In this document: one piece after another, positions 25,574 to 32,730 of the stretch
How positions within the stretch are numbered: the first letter of the stretch is position 1
How the letters are laid out: each line of letters begins with the position of its first letter
NCBI RefSeq assembly: GCF_963681195.1
Contig: NZ_OY808998.1
Coordinates: 1,240,001 to 1,304,000, forward strand
DNA length: 64,000 bases
DNA from: Vibrio sp. 16
Lineage (GTDB): Bacteria; Pseudomonadota; Gammaproteobacteria; Enterobacterales; Vibrionaceae
Reading direction: 5' to 3'
Notes under the pieces: generated by a model
The model's database searches: none
What the model saw: the letters and a program-made list of their open reading frames with translations, nothing else
What the model was told of the DNA's origin: nothing
Made by a program: the position numbers and the translations under genes

Positions 25574-26050
25574 CTAGTGTTCTCGGTATTTGTGCAGCAA
25601 ATCGATCGGGATATGGCAGTAGTCATTGGGGAAACGAGACAGCCTATCTTGGTGTTCATCGTCACTTTTGACGTAGTTTGTCAGTGGTTTTATCTCTACC
25701 ACAATACGATCGCTGTCTTCTCGCTGCTCAATATGGCGCTTCGCCGCCGACAAATGTGCGGGATCGTCACTGTAAATGCCAGTTCGATATTTTTCTCCGA
25801 CGTCGTTGCCTTGTTGATTGAGACTGTATGGATCGATGATCTCAAATAAATAGTCAACCAGCTCGACAACACTCACTTGGGTGGGATCGAATTCAACCCG
25901 AACACATTCAGCGTATCCGTCATAGGGGCCATTAGTTGTTGAGCTTGTCCCGTTCGCTCTTCCTGCTTGGGTCGATATTACGCCCGGTAGATGCCTTAAA
26001 AATTCTTGAACACCCCAAAGGCAGCCACCTGCGAGATAGATTGTTTGCAT
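25574..26050 (-). CDS. msrA: Peptide-methionine (S)-S-oxide reductase MsrA
   Basis: A 158-residue cytoplasmic repair enzyme that reduces methionine-S-sulfoxide in proteins. The active-site motif is GGCLWG (catalytic Cys about residue 10). The usual Phe after Cys is Leu here. Further landmarks are YDGYAECVRVEFDP, IDPYSLNQQGNDVGEKYRTGIY and the C-terminal HQDRLSRFPNDYCHIP. It is a short MsrA without the N-terminal extension of E. coli MsrA (about 212 residues). The frame extends 42 codons further upstream without a credible start context. ATG 26050 places MQTIYLAGG at the N terminus, as expected. It is divergent from the Qnr gene and near soxR, fitting oxidative-stress defence. Confidence 0.92.
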   Translation of the reverse strand: MQTIYLAGGCLWGVQEFLRHLPGVISTQAGRANGTSSTTNGPYDGYAECVRVEFDPTQVSVVELVDYLFEIIDPYSLNQQGNDVGEKYRTGIYSDDPAHLSAAKRHIEQREDSDRIVVEIKPLTNYVKSDDEHQDRLSRFPNDYCHIPIDLLHKYREH

Positions 26051-26203
26051 TGTGTTTTTATCGTTATTAAACAGTGAATCAATTAGAGCAAAATCTTGAT
26101 AATAGGCAAGCCTGTAACTCTTATTTGTTTGTTGATGTCGATAAATTCTTCGGGTGGCGTGTGATCGTTTTAACACTTTTTAAAGATGCAGAAAATAAAT
26201 GAG

Positions 26204-26219
26204 TGATATGCGCATATCA
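26204..26219. promoter_or_regulatory. Perfect 16-bp palindrome between msrA and qnr
   Basis: TGATATGCGCATATCA is a perfect palindrome located about 150 bp from both divergent start codons. It does not match the LexA, Fur or SoxR consensus. It is a candidate operator for one or both genes. Confidence 0.45.
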
Positions 26220-26368
26220 AAAAACAAAAAAAGAGGGCTTGGCGTGCGTATTTGGTGCCTTAAATTGGCGATTTGAGCGATTTTTATTGTTATGTTTTTC
26301 ATGCACTTATGAAGCTGGCTTAAACGGTGAGGAAGATGCTAGGTTGTCGACTCTTAAACGGAGGGAAT

Positions 26369-27019
26369 ATGATCCAACACAAACAGACATACATAAACCA
26401 AGACTTTTCAAAACAAGAGCTTCACTCAGCCGTATTTGAAGCGTGTAAGTTTTACAACTGCAGTTTTGAGTATGCCGACTTAAGAGAGGCTCAATTTGTT
26501 GACTGCCGTTTTATTGAGTCAGGTGCGATTGAAGGGTGCAGCTTTAACCATGCCAATCTAAAGGACGCCAGTTTTAAAGGGTGTCAGTTGGCGATGAGCC
26601 AATTTGTCTCAGCGGAATGTTTTGGTATCGAAATGCGAGACTGCGATTTGAAAGGTGCCAACTTTGTTCGGGCGAATTTCACCAACCGAATCAGCCACAA
26701 AGCCTATTTTTGCTCGGCTTACATAACACGATGCAATCTTTCATACACAAATTTTGAGCGTGCAGTGCTGGAAAAGTGCGAACTATTTGAGAATCGTTGG
26801 AATGGCGCGCACCTATTTGGTGTTAACTTCAAAGGCGCCGATCTATCTAGTGGTGAGTTCAGCTCTGAGCAGTGGGAAAGCGCCAACTTTGAGGAGTGCA
26901 ACTTAGCCCACGTCGACCTTGAAGGCGTCGATGTCCGGAGAGTGTCGTTGTTCGGCGCGAAGATCTGCGATTGGCAGCAAGAGCAACTTCTGTCCCAACT
27001 TGGGATTATTCTTCTTTGA
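26369..27019 (+). CDS. qnr: Qnr-type pentapeptide-repeat protein
   Basis: A 216-residue protein built almost entirely of A(D/N)LXX pentapeptides, e.g. EYADLREAQFVDCRF, ADLSSGEFSS and CNLAHVDLEGVD. Length, Cys-rich repeat faces and the C-terminal ending (GAKICDWQQEQLL..LGI) match chromosomal Qnr proteins of Vibrionaceae. These right-handed beta-helix dimers bind type II topoisomerases and protect them from quinolones. Chromosomal copies are thought to have another native role. The frame also opens at 26327, but ATG 26369 follows GGAGGG and gives the typical length. There is no integron or IS nearby, so it is a resident gene. Confidence 0.9.
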   Translation: MIQHKQTYINQDFSKQELHSAVFEACKFYNCSFEYADLREAQFVDCRFIESGAIEGCSFNHANLKDASFKGCQLAMSQFVSAECFGIEMRDCDLKGANFVRANFTNRISHKAYFCSAYITRCNLSYTNFERAVLEKCELFENRWNGAHLFGVNFKGADLSSGEFSSEQWESANFEECNLAHVDLEGVDVRRVSLFGAKICDWQQEQLLSQLGIILL

Positions 27020-27198
27020 TGAGTCAAAATTACTTGTATCAAATTCTATAACCATGTCGTTAATTTCCAACCTTTTGTGACGGAATACACGTTTAAAGCA
27101 ATTGTGTAGCAAGAATTCTTCATTACGATGTGATTTTTGATGTGCAACTCAAATCATAGGCTAATGTAATAAAAGTTTCGGTTGCATAAAAAATAAGT

Positions 27199-28197
27199 AT
27201 GGAGAACATGCTGCTTTTACAACGCAAGAGCTTTTGGCTAGGTTCAGTGTGTCTATTTTTAATAGGAGCGACAGGGTACTTTCTTCTTTCAAAGCAGAAA
27301 GGAGAAATGTCGACGGTTCGGGTTGGAGTCTCCTTGACTCCGACAGCGTCTCCTTTTCTTATTGCTGAAAGGCTCAAACTGTTCGAAAAACATTCTCTCG
27401 ACGTTAGCCTCTTTCCTTGCGTTTCTGGCAGTGCGTGCACACAGCTGATGCTAGACCACAACGTAGATTATGCCACCGCCTCAGAATCGGTAGTGATGTT
27501 TCAAAGTCACGAGCACAATGAACTTGCTTTGTTGGTGTCGTTTGTTGAGTCAGACAATGATCTCAAGTTGCTCACTTTGGGGCCAAACAACATCCGTAAT
27601 GTTGCTCAACTTAAAGGTAAGCGAGTCGGCCTTATAAAGGGAACCGCAAGCGAGTTTTACTTTGATTCCATTCTGCTGGCTAATGATCTAAAAGGGTTGG
27701 ATGTGGAGAAAGTCTACTTAGACGCCAATGATCTCGTTCCTGCTTTGCTTTCTTACCGAGTTGAAGCGATTTCTGCTTGGGAGCCAATGGGGTATCAAGC
27801 CAACCTTCACTCTGCTGCTGAAGTCATTAATCTAGGTACTCGCGGGGTGTATCAACTCTCGTTCAATCTTCTTTCTACTACGCCTTACCTTGAGTTTGTT
27901 GGAGACGAACCAACTCGGTTACTTAGCGCACTAAATGAGGCGATTCAATGGATAAATATCAATCCAGAGCAAGCACGTATTTTAGTCGCGGAGCGGCTTA
28001 ACATTCCGGTTAATCAAGTGGAATGGTCTTGGCAAGATTACGTGTTTCGGCTCTCGTTGGGTAATTCGTTATTGTCTAACTTACAGTTTCAAGCCCGCTG
28101 GGCGGACGAAGCGGGACTTGTCGCGGGTCCGAACCCAGATTTTCGTGACGTTTTCTATTCTCGTCCTTACCAACAGGCTACTTTGCAGAGATATTAG
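27199..28197 (+). CDS. NMT1/SsuA-like periplasmic binding protein, membrane-anchored, probable sensor subunit
   Basis: A 332-residue protein with an N-terminal hydrophobic anchor or signal (LGSVCLFLIGATGYFLL) and a type II binding-protein fold of the NMT1/THI5/SsuA group: RVGVSLTPTASPFLIAERLKLFEKHSLDVSL, then LKGKRVGLIKGTASEFYFD and AISAWEPMG. Relatives bind sulfonates, nitrate, taurine or thiamine precursors. No ABC permease or ATPase is nearby, and two bases downstream begins a diguanylate cyclase gene, so it most likely acts as the ligand-binding arm of that enzyme. A second ATG at 27208, preceded by GGAGA, is an alternative start. The ligand is unknown. Confidence 0.85.
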   Translation: MENMLLLQRKSFWLGSVCLFLIGATGYFLLSKQKGEMSTVRVGVSLTPTASPFLIAERLKLFEKHSLDVSLFPCVSGSACTQLMLDHNVDYATASESVVMFQSHEHNELALLVSFVESDNDLKLLTLGPNNIRNVAQLKGKRVGLIKGTASEFYFDSILLANDLKGLDVEKVYLDANDLVPALLSYRVEAISAWEPMGYQANLHSAAEVINLGTRGVYQLSFNLLSTTPYLEFVGDEPTRLLSALNEAIQWININPEQARILVAERLNIPVNQVEWSWQDYVFRLSLGNSLLSNLQFQARWADEAGLVAGPNPDFRDVFYSRPYQQATLQRY

Positions 28198-28199
28198 CG

Positions 28200-29558
28200 A
28201 TGATCAGTTCACTGTTTAAAAAACTGTTTCTGCTGTCGACAACCACCATGTTGTTGACGCTGCTGATTGTGGCGTCGTTTGCCAAGATTAACAGCGAACA
28301 AAATCAGACCAAATCTGAGCTTGATACCATCATTGACCTTCAACTAAGAGTTGACCTACTTCGCAGCCAGTTATGGGTATTTCTGCAGTTTGGCGATCAA
28401 TCCAGTCTTAAGCAGGTAGAGTATGCCCAAGCTGAGCTTGCCACGCAGCTCACAGCTTATGGCGAACAGGGCGCTCGATTCGACAATTTGCAAAGGATGA
28501 ACCAAAGCTTACAAGCCTTATTGACCCAAGAGAAGCAACTCTATGACCGAGACGTGGCAAGCGAGGAAGGGATCAACGCGTTTGGTTTACTACATTCGCG
28601 TTACAACATGATTGTACAGAATATGACCGAAGAGTTGGCGCATGTTCACCAAGTGGTGGTCGACCGAAGCGCGAGCAACCTTTCTAATGTCATGAAATCC
28701 GCCGCGGCATGGTTGATCGTCTGTTCACTGCTGGTCAGTTTTATTGCCTGGCTTATTTTGCTGCGTTTCAAATCCGATGCCGAGTCGGTCAAAGAAGCCA
28801 TTGTTGCGTTGGCCAAAGGCAATCTTGAAGCAAAAGTGGACACCGCTTCCATGGACTCTGAATTTAAAGGCATCGCGTTTTTCTTCAACCAAATGACTAT
28901 CTCGCTGCGTGAATCAACGGTGACCAAACATGAGTTAGAAGAAGAGGTGAAACGCCAAACCATGCAGTTGGAGAAAAAACACGAGCAATTGATTTTCCTT
29001 TCAGAGCATGATCCGCTAACGGGTTTATACAATCGCCGAGCATTCGATAAATCACTCGAAAATGCGATCGTGAAAGCCAATCGAACCAAGTGCAAATTGG
29101 CGATTCTATTTATTGATCTTGATGATTTTAAGGTGGTCAACGACACATACGGGCATGATGCGGGAGACGCCATTTTAGTCAACGTGGCAAACCGATTGAG
29201 TAACGCGATTCGTCAGTCAGATTTTGTAGGGCGACTAGGGGGCGATGAGTTTGTGATTTGTCTCGATCTGCTGAACAATTTTGACATTCTACCGCAAAAG
29301 GTCGAGCAAATTATGCAAGCCATCTGTGAGCCGATTGGTTTCAATGGGCGAGAACTGTCGATCAGCGCCAGTATTGGCGTGAGCCACTTCCCTGACAGTA
29401 CGAGAAACAAAGAAGTACTGCTTAGCATGGCAGACGAAGCCATGTATCGTTCCAAGCACGTAAAAGGACCTTGCTGTTACGATGGCGAAACCATGCAGTG
29501 TCAATCCTCCACAAGTGATGTTGTGGAGCTCGCTCAGGTTAGAAAACACCCCAGTTGA
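28200..29558 (+). CDS. Membrane diguanylate cyclase (GGDEF) paired with the NMT1-like protein
   Basis: A 452-residue inner-membrane enzyme. It has two membrane helices (about 8-26 and 165-190) bracketing a helical periplasmic domain of about 140 residues, a HAMP-like segment, a short coiled coil (KHELEEEVKRQTMQLEKKHEQL) and a GGDEF domain. The active site is GRLGGDEF with an RQSD inhibitory site five residues before it, so it should be an active, product-inhibited cyclase. The periplasmic domain is predicted to be a four-helix bundle, suitable for receiving a signal from the binding protein encoded two bases upstream. It is the second binding-protein/cyclase pair in the window. Confidence 0.92.
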   Translation: MISSLFKKLFLLSTTTMLLTLLIVASFAKINSEQNQTKSELDTIIDLQLRVDLLRSQLWVFLQFGDQSSLKQVEYAQAELATQLTAYGEQGARFDNLQRMNQSLQALLTQEKQLYDRDVASEEGINAFGLLHSRYNMIVQNMTEELAHVHQVVVDRSASNLSNVMKSAAAWLIVCSLLVSFIAWLILLRFKSDAESVKEAIVALAKGNLEAKVDTASMDSEFKGIAFFFNQMTISLRESTVTKHELEEEVKRQTMQLEKKHEQLIFLSEHDPLTGLYNRRAFDKSLENAIVKANRTKCKLAILFIDLDDFKVVNDTYGHDAGDAILVNVANRLSNAIRQSDFVGRLGGDEFVICLDLLNNFDILPQKVEQIMQAICEPIGFNGRELSISASIGVSHFPDSTRNKEVLLSMADEAMYRSKHVKGPCCYDGETMQCQSSTSDVVELAQVRKHPS

Positions 29559-29722
29559 TTCAACCGCTAAGTATCCTGACAGCCTATGTGTAAATAAAAT
29601 TTAACATCTTTTATAAATGCTTTATGGCCTTAGTCACTCGACTTTAGTTCCAATAATAGACATCTTATCCCTGTTTTGGCTTATGTCTGCTTTTTAAGCC
29701 AGTTATACAGGGATAGTACATT

Positions 29723-30331
29723 ATGGATAATGAACACAGTTTACGAGAAAATTTACTTGCACTCACTTTAGGCAGTGCATTGGTGTCACTTGGAGTCATC
29801 TTTTTTAGCCAAGTAGGACTGCTTACTGGTGGAACCGCAGGTTTAGCAATATTTTTGACGAAAGTGACCGACTTTAGCTTCGGGCAAGTTTTCTTTGCCT
29901 TGAACCTACCTTTCTATTTATTGTCCGTGATGCGGATGGGATGGCGTTTTACGATTAACACCTTTATTGCGGTTTCCATCGTTTCTGTAGCCGTGGACCA
30001 TTTGCACAACGTGATTGAAATTGCGCGAATCGACCCCTTGTACGCAGCCTTGATTGGTGGCGGTCTAATCGGCATTGGTATGTTAGTCATCTTCCGCCAC
30101 AAAATGAGCTTAGGTGGATTTAACATCCTTGCGCTTTTCCTTCAAGAGCGTTTCGGCATTCGCGCTGGCAAGGTTCAAATGGCGCTAGACTGTTCGATTG
30201 TAGTGATGTCGCTGTTCATTGTTGATGTGTCTCTGATTGCTCTGTCTATACTAGGTGCTGTTGCCACCAACCTCATCTTAGCGATGAATCACAAGCCTGG
30301 CCGATATCAGCCTCAACCGAGCAACGCCTAA
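29723..30331 (+). CDS. YitT-family membrane protein
   Basis: A 202-residue integral membrane protein with five to six hydrophobic segments and the YitT-like signature LLTGGTAGLAIFLTKVTDFSFGQVFFALNLPFY near the N terminus, then MSLGGFNILALFLQERFGI. Many YitT proteins carry a C-terminal cytoplasmic DUF2179 domain. This one ends right after the membrane part, as short proteobacterial members do. The function is unknown, with transport or membrane homeostasis as guesses in the literature. It stands alone with its own terminator. Confidence 0.82.
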   Translation: MDNEHSLRENLLALTLGSALVSLGVIFFSQVGLLTGGTAGLAIFLTKVTDFSFGQVFFALNLPFYLLSVMRMGWRFTINTFIAVSIVSVAVDHLHNVIEIARIDPLYAALIGGGLIGIGMLVIFRHKMSLGGFNILALFLQERFGIRAGKVQMALDCSIVVMSLFIVDVSLIALSILGAVATNLILAMNHKPGRYQPQPSNA

Positions 30332-30337
30332 AGAATA

Positions 30338-30372
30338 ACAAAACGGCTTAGCATGATGCTAAGCCGTTTTGT
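30338..30372. terminator. Bidirectional intrinsic terminator
   Basis: A perfect 15-bp stem (30338-30352 with 30358-30372) with an ATGAT loop and A/T runs at both outer ends terminates the YitT gene and the convergent HAD gene. The HAD stop codon lies inside the stem. Confidence 0.92.
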
Positions 30373-30844
30373 TAATGAGTGCGTCCAAAGAGTGAATCTG
30401 TGGAATTGCGTCTGACACCTTCCTGTTTTCTCGGTTTAGATAGATGGCTTGGCACCCCGCGGCTAATGCGGGAACAATATCTTTCTCGAGCGTATCACCG
30501 ACCATGACAAGCTGATTGCAGCGCACATTAAGTTTTTCAGCAATGCGTGAGTAATAAGCAGAATCATTTTTATCAATACCCAGATTGGCTTTGCAGAAAT
30601 AACCACTGATGTACTGATCCAGCTCTACGCGTTGAAATGCCTGCTGTATTTCTGATTCGTTTGAGTCTTGAGCATTGGTGGCAACATAGATGGCGTGGGA
30701 AGCGCAAAGGTGCTTTAGCGTTTCTTTTGCCCCCGGCATTGCTAAGATGGTTGGCCAATGTAACATCTTGCCGTGTTGGGTTGGGTCATCGAACATCAAG
30801 GTGTTGCCCCAATCGAATAGGTAGATTACATCCAAGTTTTTCAT
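30359..30844 (-). CDS. HAD-superfamily hydrolase-like protein
   Basis: A 161-residue soluble protein of the HAD fold. Motif I is LFDWGNTLM, motif II is YVATNAQDS and motif IV is MVGDTLEKDIVPALAAGC. In motif I the second Asp of the usual DxDx(T/V) phosphatase motif is Gly, which can reduce or change phosphatase activity. The cap region is small (class I). No neighbouring pathway gene indicates a substrate. The length is short for a HAD-IA phosphatase (usually above 200 residues) but both ends look intact. Confidence 0.82.
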   Translation of the reverse strand: MKNLDVIYLFDWGNTLMFDDPTQHGKMLHWPTILAMPGAKETLKHLCASHAIYVATNAQDSNESEIQQAFQRVELDQYISGYFCKANLGIDKNDSAYYSRIAEKLNVRCNQLVMVGDTLEKDIVPALAAGCQAIYLNRENRKVSDAIPQIHSLDALINKTA

Positions 30845-30987
30845 TGTGATTCCTTTGCTGTACTTAAGCGTTAAGTATATGAATACAAAATCTTATCCTA
30901 ACGACAAAATACCCGATTAGTACATGAGGCGCAGTTCATATTAAATACGCACCTAGATTTTCATCGTCTTTCTTTAAGGTGTTTAAT

Positions 30988-31140
30988 ATGTTTTCTATTG
31001 ATGATGTAGTAGTGGCTACACAAGGTATCGATCTAGGCCAAATGGTCGTTGTTGGTATTAGCAGTGGCGGCGCGTACATTCGCGTTAGCGTTGACGGCAT
31101 GACTCTGACTTACCCAGTGAAAAGCCTAAAAAAAGCTTAA
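30988..31140 (+). CDS. 50-residue small protein, beta-rich
   Basis: A 50-residue frame starting MFSIDDVVVATQGID and ending VKSLKKA. An AAGGTG ribosome site precedes the ATG and a strong terminator follows, so this is a real single gene. Alternating Val, Gly and hydrophobic residues suggest a small beta-barrel of SH3-like type with a basic C-terminal end (KSLKKA), possibly binding RNA or DNA. There is no membrane segment and I do not recognise a family. Confidence 0.75.
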   Translation: MFSIDDVVVATQGIDLGQMVVVGISSGGAYIRVSVDGMTLTYPVKSLKKA

Positions 31141-31177
31141 TCGATTCCTAATCTCTTTGGAAATCCAAGCATTCTAG

Positions 31178-31203
31178 AAGGAGCCTCTTGCAGGCTCCTT
31201 TTT
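31178..31203 (+). terminator. Intrinsic terminator of the 50-residue gene
   Basis: The 9-bp perfect stem AAGGAGCCT/AGGCTCCTT (31178-31186 with 31192-31200) with a 5-base loop runs into five T. Confidence 0.88.
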
Positions 31204-31575
31204 CATTTCAGCTGTTTGTACTCTTCATCTCTTCTTTCCTGCTGCGCTCTCACCAATATGCCGAACTCGATACTGGTGAAAAATACCTAAACTGCTTTAT
31301 ATTCGCCATGCCTATAGTTTAAATGAGATATTTCATACTATAAGTGGTTGATTATTATCAATTCATCTAGTGGCATGTACTTTGCTGTATAGCTGGAAGT
31401 TCTGAGCGGCTAAATCAATATTAATGAGTTCTATAAATACTCTCATTCTTATGGATAGTTTTGATTCTATTGATGTCGAAGCATGAGTCTGAACGTATAA
31501 AAATTATAATTCTCATTCTTAGCGCACGCTCAGTGTCAGAGAATGCCAAGCACCATACCTAGATAAGGAATAGTC
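31204..31575 (+). promoter_or_regulatory. 372-bp leader region of the first RND operon, with direct repeats
   Basis: It is AT-rich. TCTCATTCTTA occurs twice in direct orientation (31441-31451 and 31511-31521), 70 bp apart, and the first copy also forms a weak inverted repeat with AATGAG about 20 bp to its left. These are candidate regulator sites for the RND operon. No open frame is seen. Confidence 0.4.
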
Positions 31576-32721
31576 ATGATATCTAAGTCGTTACGTTGGT
31601 TACTGCCATGTGTCATTTTAGCCGGGGCATACGGAGGCTACAGTGCGATTGCGTCAACCGAACCAGAGCCTGATTCGGCTAAACCAAACAAGAGCTTGCC
31701 AGTTGTTACCGTTTCACCGATTCGTTCAAGCAACTATAACGTTGTTATCTCAAGCCACGGAGAGCTACAACCTGTCGAGGTAACCCAACTTTCTGCACAG
31801 GTTTCCGGTGAAGTGATCAGTTGGCACCGTAATTTTGTTGTCGGTGGCGTCGTTAAACGTGGTGAAGTGTTGTTTGAGATCGAAAGCGACAATTACCAAG
31901 CGGCGGTTCTTCAAGCCCAAGCGCAATTGGCGAGTGCTCAGGCAATGCTGATCGAAGAAAAAGCAAAGGCTGAAGTCGCTAAGCGCCAAGCCAAAAATCT
32001 CCCTCAAAAGCAGGTCACAGATCTCTACCTACGCAAACCTCAGGTGTTGAGTGCGACCGCACAAGTTAAATCAGCACAAGCGGCATTGAAACGCGCCAAG
32101 CGAGACCTAGACAACTGTAAAGTGGTCGCCCCTTACGACGCCCTGGTCGTTGCTCGAGATATTGGTGTCGGTCAGTTCATTACCGCAGGGGCGCATGTCG
32201 CGACACTTAATAACGTTGAAGCGGGAGAGATCCACATTCCGATTGCTGGGTTTGATAGCGCGTTCTTGCCTGAAAGCTATGCAGGTCTCCCAGCCAAAGT
32301 GTTGTTACGAGGATTAAACACGGTTGAACGTGAAGGCGCGATTGAGCGCGATCTTGGCGTGGTAGACACGAGTACCCGAATGATTAATGTCGTCGTAAGA
32401 GTGGAAGACCCTTATGGGATCGCCTCAGACAAGACGCCAGTCAAATTCGGTTCTTATGTCGAGGTTCAGTTTGTTGGCAAAGAGCTGGAGCAAATCTATC
32501 GCTTGCCACAAGAGTTGGTCAACAATCAGCAGGTTTGGGTAGTCAACGAGAACAACGAGCTAGAGCCAAGAATGGTCAACGTAGTGAGAGCAGAAAAAGA
32601 GTTTATGTTGATTGCGGGAGGTCTCTCAGATGATGACCAAATCGTGCTGACCGTTCCGGAGTATCCGCAAAAAGGTCTGCTTGTTGATGTTAACGTGTCA
32701 GATGAAGCGATTATTTTCTAG
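31576..32721 (+). CDS. RND efflux periplasmic adaptor (membrane fusion protein)
   Basis: A 381-residue periplasmic adaptor anchored by an N-terminal hydrophobic segment (LLPCVILAGAYGGYSAIA). It shows the usual order: a biotinyl-lipoyl half motif (SGEVISWHRNFVVGGVVKRGEVLFEI), an alpha-helical hairpin (about 115-180, VLQAQAQLASAQAMLIEEKA), the second lipoyl half (CKVVAPYDALVVARDIGVGQFITAG), then beta-barrel and membrane-proximal domains. It links the RND pump encoded nine bases downstream to an outer-membrane channel of the TolC type, which is not encoded here. Substrates are unknown. Confidence 0.92.
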   Translation: MISKSLRWLLPCVILAGAYGGYSAIASTEPEPDSAKPNKSLPVVTVSPIRSSNYNVVISSHGELQPVEVTQLSAQVSGEVISWHRNFVVGGVVKRGEVLFEIESDNYQAAVLQAQAQLASAQAMLIEEKAKAEVAKRQAKNLPQKQVTDLYLRKPQVLSATAQVKSAQAALKRAKRDLDNCKVVAPYDALVVARDIGVGQFITAGAHVATLNNVEAGEIHIPIAGFDSAFLPESYAGLPAKVLLRGLNTVEREGAIERDLGVVDTSTRMINVVVRVEDPYGIASDKTPVKFGSYVEVQFVGKELEQIYRLPQELVNNQQVWVVNENNELEPRMVNVVRAEKEFMLIAGGLSDDDQIVLTVPEYPQKGLLVDVNVSDEAIIF

Positions 32722-32730
32722 GAGCGCCAC

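Noticed and set aside
26203..26439. 78-codon plus-strand frame overlapping the start of qnr
   Set aside because: It overlaps the qnr start in another frame, has no ribosome site and contains no motif.
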